Below, piece by piece: positions 29,865 to 36,117 of a stretch of DNA of 36,117 nt. The position numbers and the translations under genes were made by a program. This DNA is from Acidimicrobiia bacterium (GTDB taxonomy: Bacteria; Actinomycetota; Acidimicrobiia; Spongiisociales; Spongiisociaceae). Positions within the stretch are counted from its first letter, which is position 1. Each line of letters begins with the position of its first letter. The stretch covers positions 1 to 36,117 of the forward strand of contig VXRE01000061.1 of the NCBI GenBank assembly GCA_009838635.1, read 5' to 3'. The notes below the pieces were generated by a model. That model did not search any database. It was not told the origin of the DNA and worked only from the letters and a program-made list of their open reading frames with translations.

Positions 29865-30557
29865 CTAAGAGTCGAGCAATTCGAGACGGGACAGGGGGGT
29901 GATGTTGGTGGGGAGGTTGTTCCGCACGCTGTTGACCTGGCGGGACACCGGATACCAGGTCAGTCTGGATTCGGCCAGGGGACCCAGCAGCGGCTCGACG
30001 GCCCCGGCGGACCGGATGTCCCGGTCCAGCCAGAGACCCCAATCATCAGGTTCCAGGATCACCGGCATGCGGGTGTGGATCGGGGAAAGGCCCTCGTTGG
30101 CCACGGTCGTGATGATGGCGGCGCTCCGCATCCACTCCCCGCTCTCCGGATTCCTCCAGGCTGCCCATATACCGGCAAACGCCATCGGAGAGTCGTCGGC
30201 CATCCTCACGAAGTAGGGATGCTTCCCGACATCCGTATGGCCCCATTCGAAGAAGCCGGTGGCCGGCAGGAGGCACCGCCGGCGGCGCAGCGAATCCCGG
30301 AAGGCCGGCTTTGTGGCCACGGTCTCGGCCCGGGCGTTGATGTTGAGCGGGCCCCTCCGGTCGGCGGCCCAGTGGGGTATCAGGCCCCAGCGGAATGACC
30401 CCAGCTGCCTGGATCCTCTGTGCTCGGCCACCGCGTAAACGGGATCGGTAGGAGCCACGTTGTAGCTGGGCTCGAGACGCTCGGTCAACACCTGATCCAC
30501 TCCGAAGTAGCCGGCCAGATCGTCGGGCTCGGCGTTGATGACGTATCGCCCACACAT
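29865..30557 (-). CDS. SRAP/HMCES-family abasic-site shielding protein (YedK-like)
   Basis: Single-stranded-DNA abasic-site sensor that forms a thiazolidine crosslink through its N-terminal cysteine. The 230-residue protein keeps every key residue: Cys2 exposed after Met removal (MCGRYV), Asn74 in NINARAE, Glu104 in GFFEW and His161 in HTRMPVIL. These correspond to the C2/N75/E105/H160 set of E. coli YedK. ATG 30557-30555 has no clear ribosome site. It faces the plus-strand structured region and is divergent from the RNase P RNA gene. Confidence 0.92.
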   Translation of the reverse strand: MCGRYVINAEPDDLAGYFGVDQVLTERLEPSYNVAPTDPVYAVAEHRGSRQLGSFRWGLIPHWAADRRGPLNINARAETVATKPAFRDSLRRRRCLLPATGFFEWGHTDVGKHPYFVRMADDSPMAFAGIWAAWRNPESGEWMRSAAIITTVANEGLSPIHTRMPVILEPDDWGLWLDRDIRSAGAVEPLLGPLAESRLTWYPVSRQVNSVRNNLPTNITPLSRLELLDS

Positions 30558-30624
30558 GCGGCTGCCCAGGTTACCGGCGGCTCGCGTGCTCGCCCCGGTA
30601 GGGCCATTGGCGTTGGACCGTCAC

Positions 30625-30630
30625 TATCCT
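30625..30630 (+). promoter_or_regulatory. possible -10 element of rnpB
   Basis: TATCCT lies 13 bases before the P1 helix of RNase P RNA, where a -10 hexamer should be. The best -35-like hexamers (TTGGCG at 30607, TTGGAC at 30613) are too close, so the promoter is uncertain. Confidence 0.3.
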
Positions 30631-30642
30631 GTCCGTCTGCGG

Positions 30643-31003
30643 CGAGTTCGCCAGACGGCCGCGGTTGCCCAGGCAATCGAGGAAAGTCCGGACTCCACAG
30701 GACAGGGAGCTGGGTAACGCCCAGGCGGGGCGACCCGACGGAAAGTGCCACAGAGATCAGACCGCCGATGGCCCTCTCGGGGGCACAGGCAAGGGTGAAA
30801 CGGTGGTGTAAGAGACCACCAGCATCCCGGGAGACCGGGGTGGCTGGTAAACCCCTCCCGGAGCAAGGTCAAGCAGAGGCGTCGGTGGTCCGCCGGTCAA
30901 GCTTCGGGTGGACCGCACCGAGGTCTGGCGGCAACGCAGACCCCAGATGGATGGCCGTCGCCCGTCACAGGCGGGTACAGAATCCGGCTTACCGGCGGAC
31001 TCG
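30643..31003 (+). ncRNA. rnpB: RNase P RNA (rnpB), bacterial type A-like
   Basis: Catalytic RNA of ribonuclease P, which cuts the 5' leader from pre-tRNAs. The conserved core is plain: GAGGAAAGTCCGGACTCC near 30679-30696 and ACAGAATCCGGCTTACCGG near 30978-30996, the two strands that form P4 and the catalytic centre. CGAGTTCGCC (30643-30652) pairs with GGCGGACTCG (30994-31003) as helix P1, which defines the ends to within a few bases. Length is about 361 bases, in the normal range. It is transcribed on the plus strand from the gap shared with the SRAP gene. Confidence 0.95.
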
Positions 31004-31038
31004 TCGCACCCTGACCGGCAAACACAAACTACGACCGG

Positions 31039-31437
31039 CTAGGAGGGCTCGGTGGGGCGGGGCCGGCTCGCGAACGCGCCGGCGAGGTGGCCGATGACGG
31101 CGGCGACCAGCGCGAACCCTGCAAGGGTCAGCGGGCCGGCGGGACTGCCGGCCACCAGGCTGAAGGAGGCCACCACCGCGTATACCGCCAGGGCGGCGAC
31201 AGCGCCGTGCATTCGGGCGAAGAAGGGCGGAACCAGGCGCCCGGCCACGTATCCCGCCACATGCTCGCCCCCGAACAAGGCCAGGGCCAGTACGGCCCAG
31301 GTGACGGTCTCGCCGGTGTCTATCCCGAAACGAGCACCGAGCCACAGGACAGCCAGGCCGATCAGCCCGGCGAAGACCATCGAGAGCAGGCCTGCTACCG
31401 CCCCGAGCCCCACCGCCACCAGGTTGATCGACTTCAT
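31039..31437 (-). CDS. hypothetical four-helix membrane protein
   Basis: A 132-residue integral membrane protein with four predicted helices: VAVGLGAVAGLLSMVFAGLI near the N-terminus, TWAVLALALFGGEHVAGYVA, AVAALAVYAVVASFSLVAG, and LTLAGFALVAAVIGHLAGAF, ending in a short polar tail (RPRPTEPS). The layout resembles small membrane proteins of the TIGR04086/YrzE sort, but I cannot confirm it. ATG 31437-31435 has no good ribosome site. It is divergent from the aquaporin gene, and its end lies 35 bases from the 3' end of rnpB. Confidence 0.7.
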   Translation of the reverse strand: MKSINLVAVGLGAVAGLLSMVFAGLIGLAVLWLGARFGIDTGETVTWAVLALALFGGEHVAGYVAGRLVPPFFARMHGAVAALAVYAVVASFSLVAGSPAGPLTLAGFALVAAVIGHLAGAFASRPRPTEPS

Positions 31438-31536
31438 GACCCGAGCCGCACTGCGACCACCGTGCCTGCCAGGAGACAGCTCTGCCGCCCGGGCCGGGCC
31501 GGGTCCGCCGCCTCGATGAAACGCCGGGGCATAGTG

Positions 31537-31551
31537 GCAGGTCTAACCTGC
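31537..31551. promoter_or_regulatory. perfect palindrome upstream of the aquaporin gene
   Basis: GCAGGT-CTA-ACCTGC is a perfect inverted repeat with a 3-base centre, 36 bases before the aquaporin start codon. It contains TAACCT, which could serve as a -10 hexamer, so a repressor bound here would block the promoter. It could also act on the divergent membrane-protein gene. Only one copy is seen in the gap. Confidence 0.35.
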
Positions 31552-31587
31552 GACGAGTAGCCCACTTTCGAACAGGGGAGGTCCGTC

Positions 31588-32232
31588 TTGACTGGTTCAC
31601 TCAACAGGTACCTAGCGGAGTTGCTGGGGGCGTTCGTGCTGATCGGCGTCGGTTCCATGGCGATCCTCAGCTCGGGCGGAAGCATCGCTGCCATCGCCTT
31701 CGGGTTCGGTCTGGCCCTTCTGATAGCGCTGTACATGTTCGGCTCGGTGTCGGGCGGTCACTACAACCCTGCCGTCACGCTGGCCCAGCTTATCCGGGGT
31801 CAGATCACCGCCGCCGACGCAGTCGGATACATCGTGGCCCAACTCGCCGGTGCGGTTCTTGCTTCGGGCCTGGTGGCCGCCGTGCTGGGCGCTTCGGCGG
31901 TCGGCAGGACCGTGGTGGGGGACGGTGCGGGCATCGGTTCGATCTGGGTTCTGGCTCTCGAAGCACTGTTCACCGCCTTCCTGGTGATAGTGATCCTGCG
32001 CGTCACCTCTGGCGAGAATGCCGCCGCGCCCGTCGTCATCGGTTTGACGCTGGTGGTGATACACCTGGCGCTGGTTCCCATTACGGGGGCCTCCGTCAAC
32101 CCGGTGCGGAGCCTGGGCCCCGCCATCGTCGCGGCGGACTTCACCGACGCCTGGGCCTACATCGTGGGCCCGCTGGTAGGCGGTGCGGTGGCGGTCTACG
32201 TGGACCGTTTCATCAACGCCGAGGCTTCCTGA
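31588..32232 (+). CDS. aquaporin / MIP-family channel with NPV second motif
   Basis: A 214-residue six-helix water or small-solute channel. The first half has SGGHYNPAVTLAQ with Asn-Pro-Ala at 60-62. The second has GASVNPVRSLGPA with Asn-Pro-Val at 171-173 in place of NPA and the selectivity-filter Arg174. His151 and Gly/Ser-rich pore walls look aquaporin-like rather than glycerol-facilitator-like. TTG 31588 is chosen because GGGGAGG lies 6 bases upstream and the protein then starts at the first helix (NRYLAELLGAFVLIGVG). A perfect palindrome in the promoter region may control it. Confidence 0.9.
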   Translation: MTGSLNRYLAELLGAFVLIGVGSMAILSSGGSIAAIAFGFGLALLIALYMFGSVSGGHYNPAVTLAQLIRGQITAADAVGYIVAQLAGAVLASGLVAAVLGASAVGRTVVGDGAGIGSIWVLALEALFTAFLVIVILRVTSGENAAAPVVIGLTLVVIHLALVPITGASVNPVRSLGPAIVAADFTDAWAYIVGPLVGGAVAVYVDRFINAEAS

Positions 32233-32233
32233 G

Positions 32234-32257
32234 AAAGGCCTTCCTCCTCAGGCCTTT
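32234..32257 (+). terminator. hairpin after the aquaporin gene
   Basis: AAAGGCCT (32234-32241) and AGGCCTTT (32250-32257) form a perfect 8-bp stem directly after the stop codon, ending in TTT. A second perfect stem follows: AGGTACGGGG (32259-32268) with CCCCGTACCT (32287-32296). Together they are a convincing transcription end. Confidence 0.6.
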
Positions 32258-32388
32258 GAGGTACGGGGTCGGTTACCTTCTCCCGGCCCCGTACCTTCCG
32301 CGTTCGGGTCAACCGTTCCGCCGGAACTGAGGGTGTCATGCAGATCTCGCCCGTTTAGGGAGGACGCACCACTGATAAGCTTCGCGCC

Positions 32389-33423
32389 ATGACGGAATTC
32401 TCCTGGCCGGAGGTGCTCGGAACCATCTCCCAGGGTGGCGACCTGAGCCGCGCCCAGGCCCGGCAGGCCATGCGCCAAGTAATGGGTGGCCACGCATCCC
32501 CGGCCCAGATCGCCGGCCTGATCGTCGCGCTGCGCATGAAGGGTGAGACCGTGGAGGAGATGGGCGGCCTGGTCGACGGCATGGTGGAGGCGGCGGTCCG
32601 GGTCGACCTCGGCGACGCCGATCCCGTCGACATCGTGGGTACGGGAGGGGATCGCTCCGGTTCCTTCAATATCTCCACCACCGCCTCCTTCGTAGCGGCC
32701 GGTGCCGGCATACCGATCGCCAAGCACGGCAACCGGTCGATGTCTTCCAAGTGCGGCTCGGCAGACGTGTTGGAGGCACTCGGGGTGGTCATCGACCTGC
32801 CGGCCGAGAGGAACCGCCGGTTGTTCATGGACACGGGCTACGCATTCTTCCTGGCGCCGGTCTACCACCCGGCCATGCGCTTCGCCGGGCCGGTCCGTAA
32901 GGAGCTCGGTATTCCCACGGTCTTCAACTTCCTGGGTCCGCTGAGCAATCCGGCCGGGGTGCGTAAGTACGCGCTGGGTGTGGCGGACGGGCGCATGGCC
33001 GAGCGCATGGTCCGGGTGCTGAGCCTCCGGGGGTCGGAGCGAGCCCTCGTGTTCCACGGCTCGGACGGCTTGGACGAGCTCACCCTGAGCGGTCCTTCGG
33101 TGGTCTGGCAGCTTGACGGAGGCCGGGTGTCCAGAACCGAGGTGTCGCCCCGAGACGTGGGTCTGGGACCGGCGCCCGTTTCCGACCTCCTGGGGGGAGC
33201 GGCCGAGGTGAACGCGGGCATCACCCGCCGCGTCCTGGATGGCGAACCCGGTCCCTGCCGGGATGTCTCGCTGCTGAACGCGGCTGCAGCCATAGCCGCA
33301 TCCGGCCGTACGGACGACCTGGCCGAAGGGGTTGCCGTGGCGGCCGAGTCGATCGACACCGGTGCGGCCCGCGACGTCCTGGACAGGGTGGTGGCCCGGA
33401 GCCGGGGGCTGGCCGGGGGCTGA
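32389..33423 (+). CDS. trpD: anthranilate phosphoribosyltransferase
   Basis: Second step of tryptophan synthesis: couples anthranilate to PRPP. The 344-residue protein has the PRPP-binding GTGGD (84-88), NIST (94-97) and KHGNR (112-116) motifs, then SKCGSADVLEALG, HPAMRFAGPVRKELGI and FNFLGPLSNPA. No other trp gene is in the window, which is common for scattered actinobacterial trp genes. The -10-like GATAAG is only about 10 bases before ATG 32389, and there is no clear ribosome site, so the mRNA may be leaderless. Confidence 0.95.
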   Translation: MTEFSWPEVLGTISQGGDLSRAQARQAMRQVMGGHASPAQIAGLIVALRMKGETVEEMGGLVDGMVEAAVRVDLGDADPVDIVGTGGDRSGSFNISTTASFVAAGAGIPIAKHGNRSMSSKCGSADVLEALGVVIDLPAERNRRLFMDTGYAFFLAPVYHPAMRFAGPVRKELGIPTVFNFLGPLSNPAGVRKYALGVADGRMAERMVRVLSLRGSERALVFHGSDGLDELTLSGPSVVWQLDGGRVSRTEVSPRDVGLGPAPVSDLLGGAAEVNAGITRRVLDGEPGPCRDVSLLNAAAAIAASGRTDDLAEGVAVAAESIDTGAARDVLDRVVARSRGLAGG

Positions 33424-33497
33424 GCCCGCACGTTCTCCGGAGATCTCCATCCGGATGGCACACGTTTACATCCGCTCGATGCTTATCATCCGGGGTC

Positions 33498-34217
33498 ATG
33501 AGAAACCGCAGTCGAGTGGGGGTCGCCGTCCTGGCCGCCGTGGTCGCCCTAGCGGCATGTGGAGGCGGCTCGGACGAGCAGGTCTCATCCGAACCTGCGG
33601 CGCCGGACACCACTGCGGCGGTGACGAGGTCAACAGCCGAAGCTCCCGGTACCACCGTCTCGGAGGATCCGGCTGCCGACCCCACCACGACCGCGGCCGC
33701 TCCGGAGACGACCGTCGCGACGGAGCCTGCCGCTGCGCCCGAGACGACCGCGGTGACGGAAGCTGCCGCTGCGCCCGAGACGACTGCGGTCACCGAGCCC
33801 GCCGCCGTTCCCGAGGGTCCTCTCGTCCCGGCCCTGACCCTGGAACTGGATGACGGGACCACCTTCGTCACGACCGAAGCCACCAAGCCCGTTCTCTACC
33901 TGTTCTGGGCGGAGTGGTGACCGTCATGCCGACGGGAGTTGCCCGTCGTCGACTATGTGGCCGCCGAGTTCGCCGGCCAGGTGGATGTGATCGCGGTCGC
34001 CTGGGCTTCGTCCTACGAGAAGACCGCCTCCGCCGCCCGCGGCTTCCTCACCTCGGGGGCGACCCGCTGGCTGCTGGACGATTCAGTGTTTGCCGACTTC
34101 GAGGTGACCTCCCAACCGGTCGGGGTGTTCACGATTGGCGGTGTTGAGGTCAGACGCTGGTTCGGTGCCCTTCCCGAACAGGAAATCCGCCAGCTCTTTG
34201 CGGACGCCGTGGCATAG
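33498..34217 (+). CDS. thioredoxin-like lipoprotein with in-frame TGA at the active-site Cys (candidate selenoprotein)
   Basis: Read through TGA 33918-33920, this is one 239-residue protein. Residues 1-21 are a lipoprotein signal (AVVALAAC, lipidated Cys21), about 25-107 a disordered Ala/Thr/Pro/Glu linker with 12-residue repeats, and about 108-239 a TlpA/ResA-like thioredoxin domain. The active site reads LFWAEW-TGA-PSCRRELPVV: the TGA replaces the first Cys of the usual W-C-P-x-C-R-x-E-L-P motif, giving U-P-S-C with the resolving Cys144 intact. SQPVGVFTIGG later supplies the cis-Pro. The frame is the same on both sides, with no frameshift. A SECIS-like hairpin follows. It would act outside the membrane as a thiol-disulfide or peroxide-linked redox protein. 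Alternatives are a nonsense mutation or a base error. SelA/B/C/D are not in the window. Confidence 0.75.
33729..33800 (+). repeat. 36-bp tandem repeat in the lipoprotein linker
   Basis: Two consecutive 36-bp units beginning GCCGCTGCGCCCGAGACGAC (33729-33764 and 33765-33800) encode A-A-A-P-E-T-T-A-V-T-E repeats. A more diverged copy precedes them. The repeat lengthens the flexible tether between the lipid anchor and the thioredoxin domain. Confidence 0.75.
33930..33948 (+). promoter_or_regulatory. SECIS-like stem-loop downstream of the in-frame TGA
   Basis: CGACGGG (33930-33936), loop AGTTG (33937-33941), CCCGTCG (33942-33948): a perfect 7-bp stem inside the coding sequence. The loop begins 16 bases after the TGA and has G as its second base. 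Both agree with the usual bacterial SECIS criteria (small apical loop, about 16-37 bases from UGA, a G among the first two loop bases). In a GC-rich gene such a stem can occur by chance, so it supports but does not prove selenocysteine insertion. A competing weaker stem CCGTC/GACGG spans 33921-33935. Confidence 0.55.
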
Positions 34218-34384
34218 GAGACTGCTGAGAAGTATCTCGTTCGGCCCTACCGCTGAACCCGAACTCCGCGGCCAATGGGACGGCGAGCCAAGCGATCCCG
34301 CCTCTCCGGCAGCCTCCCGGACTTCCGAATCGTGGGTTGTGTCATGGCCCTTCTCGACGGGCTGCGGGTTTGTCGGGCGTTGCT

Positions 34385-35182
34385 CTAGCTGTTGTGTTGC
34401 CGGGCTTCGGGCCAGCGTAGGGTCGCTCTTTCGATCCAGCCGATGAGGTGGAAGAAGACGATACCGCCGAGGGACGACAGTGCTATTGCTGCGAACATGA
34501 GCCTGGTGTCGATCCTGTAACTGGCCTGCACGATCACGAATCCGATGCCTCTGTCCGCGCCGGTGAACTCGGCCACTATGGAGCCGATTACGGAGAGGGT
34601 TGCTGCTACCCGCAAGCCGGCGAAGACGTAGGACAGCGAGCTCGGGAGCCGCAGCCGCCAGAAGATCGACGCTTTGCGGGCGGACAGGACACGCATCAGT
34701 TCCATCGCTTGGCTGCTGACGGATCGCAAGCCGCGGGTGGTGTTGACGAGAACAGGGAAGAAGCAGATGATTGCGGCTATGGCCACTTTGGGGACGAGGG
34801 TGTATCCGAACCAGATGGTGAGCAGAGGCGCGATCGCAACGATCGGGATGGTCTGCAGGACGATCGCCCATGGGAACGCGGCCCGTTCCACTATTGGAAC
34901 ATGGACGAACACCACAGCCGTGGCGAAGGCGACGCCGCTTCCGATCAGGAAACCCGTGACCGCTTCGAGCATGGTCCATCCGAGGTCGGATACGAGTGAG
35001 GGGCCTTTGGCGACCAACTCTTGGCCGATCTCGGTCGGGCTGGGCACTATGTAGGCGGGGACATCGGCGGCGACTACGACGAGTTGCCATATGACGAGGG
35101 CCAGGAGCGCGAGGAACGCGGCCGGGACCACCCCTCTCCAGTTGGAAGCCCGACCCTTCTTCGATGGCCCCTTCCCACTCAC
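34385..35182 (-). CDS. ABC transporter permease, SsuC/TauC type
   Basis: A 265-residue inner-membrane permease of the nitrate/sulfonate/taurine/pyrimidine-precursor importer group. It has about six hydrophobic helices and the cytoplasmic coupling segment ELMRVLSARKASIFWRLRLP, an EAA-loop variant. The N-terminal PSPTEIGQEL stretch is typical of this family. The GTG start overlaps the ATPase stop (GTGA). Base composition is lower in GC than the housekeeping genes: row 34441-34500 has 33 G/C of 60. The substrate is not predictable from the permease. Confidence 0.88.
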   Translation of the reverse strand: MSGKGPSKKGRASNWRGVVPAAFLALLALVIWQLVVVAADVPAYIVPSPTEIGQELVAKGPSLVSDLGWTMLEAVTGFLIGSGVAFATAVVFVHVPIVERAAFPWAIVLQTIPIVAIAPLLTIWFGYTLVPKVAIAAIICFFPVLVNTTRGLRSVSSQAMELMRVLSARKASIFWRLRLPSSLSYVFAGLRVAATLSVIGSIVAEFTGADRGIGFVIVQASYRIDTRLMFAAIALSSLGGIVFFHLIGWIERATLRWPEARQHNS

Positions 35183-35985
35183 GATGCCCCCATGGTCGTG
35201 TCGGTCTCCAAGAGGGCTCGGAGTTCTCTCGCGAGCGACCCGAACTCCGGTTCGAAGCGGAGATCCAGCGGTCTGGGTCGCGGGAAAGGGACTCGGGCTA
35301 CTCGGACGATACGTCCCGGACGAGGGCTGAGCACCGTGACCCGATCAGCCAGAAATATGGCCTCCTGGATGCTGTGAGTCACGAAGATCACAGTTGCTCG
35401 CGCCTTCTCCCACACGTCGAGCAGCTGCAGATTGAGGCGGTCTCTGGTGAACTCGTCCAGTGCTCCGAAGGGCTCATCCATCAAGAGGGTGGATGCCCGG
35501 TAGATCAACGCTCGGGCGAGAGCAACCCGTGACTGCATTCCTCCTGACATTTCTGCTGGGTAGTGCTCTTCGAACCCGTCGAGGCCCACATCCATGAGCA
35601 GTCTGCGTGCCAACTGCTCGGTATGGGGGCCGTGCGTCGGACTCCGGGATCCGAGAATCCTGCCGGGCAACAGAACATTGCCTAACGCTCGTAACCACGG
35701 GAACAGCACGGGGTCTTGGAAGACGAACCCGAATTCGACATCGCGCCGCGCCTCTTCGGGGGTCTTGCCGTGAACCGAGATGGTGCCGTCTGTGGGTTCG
35801 AGCAGACCTGAGACAAGACGCAGCAAGGTCGACTTGCCACATCCTGAGGGGCCGACAACCGCCAGGAACTGGCCGGTTGGGATTGTCAGGTCGATGTCCC
35901 GGAGGGCAGTAACCGGGTTGTCTCCACCGAATGTCATACCGACTGAGTCGAGAACGATGCCCGCGCCGCAGTCAGATCGGCTCAT
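35179..35985 (-). CDS. ABC transporter ATP-binding protein, SsuB/TauB type
   Basis: A 268-residue importer ATPase with Walker A GPSGCGKST at 45-53, Q-loop FVFQDPVLFPW, signature MSGGMQSRVALARAL, Walker B with LLMDEPFGALD and the H-loop FVTHSIQEA. The FPW after the Q-loop and the PFGALD sequence are characteristic of the SsuB/TauB/NrtD group. The ATG start overlaps the stop of the upstream binding-protein gene by ATGA, so binding protein, ATPase and permease form one operon read on the minus strand. Confidence 0.93.
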   Translation of the reverse strand: MSRSDCGAGIVLDSVGMTFGGDNPVTALRDIDLTIPTGQFLAVVGPSGCGKSTLLRLVSGLLEPTDGTISVHGKTPEEARRDVEFGFVFQDPVLFPWLRALGNVLLPGRILGSRSPTHGPHTEQLARRLLMDVGLDGFEEHYPAEMSGGMQSRVALARALIYRASTLLMDEPFGALDEFTRDRLNLQLLDVWEKARATVIFVTHSIQEAIFLADRVTVLSPRPGRIVRVARVPFPRPRPLDLRFEPEFGSLARELRALLETDTTMGAS

Positions 35986-36117
35986 GACCCCGGTTTCTTG
36001 GCCTCGAATCTCCTGATGCCTTCCAGTGCTACGTCGATGGCGTTGTGCCAGCCGGCGATGAGAGCTTCATTCACTCCTGTGTAATCGATCTCCTCGGGCG
36101 CCGTGTAGTTGTACGAC
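35982..36117 (-). CDS. ABC transporter substrate-binding protein, C-terminal fragment
   Basis: Only the last 44 codons are in the window; the gene begins beyond the right edge. The C-terminus reads YNYTAPEEIDYTGVNEALIA, then a helix with GWHNAIDVALEGIRRFE and a polar end KKPGS. Position and overlap with the ATPase gene identify it as the periplasmic or lipoprotein component of the importer. The fragment is too short to name a ligand. Confidence 0.65.
   Translation of the reverse strand, partial: SYNYTAPEEIDYTGVNEALIAGWHNAIDVALEGIRRFEAKKPGS

Noticed and set aside
33498-33920. Frameshift or two separate genes at the thioredoxin-like lipoprotein
   Set aside because: Both halves are in the same frame, the first half ends in the middle of the thioredoxin motif, and the second has no ribosome site; one gene with an in-frame TGA fits better.

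Overview
The window is a GC-rich bacterial chromosome segment with the character of an actinobacterium, most likely from or near the class Acidimicrobiia. The evidence is a string of tightly overlapping GTG/TTG/ATG-start genes, the SCO1664 - DUF3090 - MSMEG_4193-type phosphomutase trio that is typical of actinobacteria, and an F420-type luciferase-like oxidoreductase. It also has a short cyanobacterial/Thermus-like EF-Ts and the classical housekeeping order rpsB-tsf-pyrH-frr-cdsA-dxr-rseP-ispG-proS-rimP-nusA-infB-rbfA-nrnA-truB-ribF-rpsO-pnp. The species assignment is inference; no rRNA is present.

Layout. 1-124: start of an FAD amine-oxidase-like gene (minus strand). 347-2368: pdxH, a JAMM metallopeptidase and a Xer recombinase. 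2369-2800: a 430-bp spacer dominated by two inverted-repeat structures. 2801-4224: rpsB and tsf. 4243-6630: a divergent pair (phosphotriesterase-like hydrolase, class III aminotransferase) inserted between tsf and pyrH. 6748-21769: pyrH, frr, cdsA, dxr, rseP, ispG, proS, rimP, nusA, infB, ylxP-like, rbfA, nrnA, truB and ribF, joining ribosome maturation and translation factors with isoprenoid, phospholipid and flavin synthesis. 21875-25241: a small helical protein, rpsO and pnp. 25328-29213: an Fpg/Nei-type glycosylase facing a minus-strand actinobacterial cluster (phosphomutase, DUF3090, SCO1664, a 47-residue membrane peptide, F420-type oxidoreductase). 29214-29864: a gene-free, highly structured region with a good intrinsic terminator, a candidate small RNA and direct repeats. 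29865-33423: SRAP/YedK protein, RNase P RNA, a membrane protein, an aquaporin and trpD. 33498-34217: a thioredoxin-like lipoprotein. 34385-end: an ABC importer (permease, ATPase, end of the binding protein) of visibly lower GC.

The most striking observation is at 33918-33920. The thioredoxin-like lipoprotein has an in-frame TGA exactly where the first cysteine of its CxxC active site should be (W-E-W-TGA-P-S-C-R-R-E-L-P in type), the reading frame continues unbroken to a complete thioredoxin fold, and a 7-bp stem with a 5-base loop starts 10 bases after the TGA. This is what a bacterial selenoprotein gene with its SECIS element looks like. A point-mutated pseudogene or a base error remains the alternative.

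Other points of interest are a promoter-leader-terminator module in front of rimP-nusA that could be an attenuator, a RibF whose riboflavin-kinase half lacks its key motifs, a candidate ~180-nt structured RNA at 29457-29640, a 165-bp hairpin-like element downstream of the recombinase gene, and the absence of uppS and ylxR from otherwise conserved gene strings.
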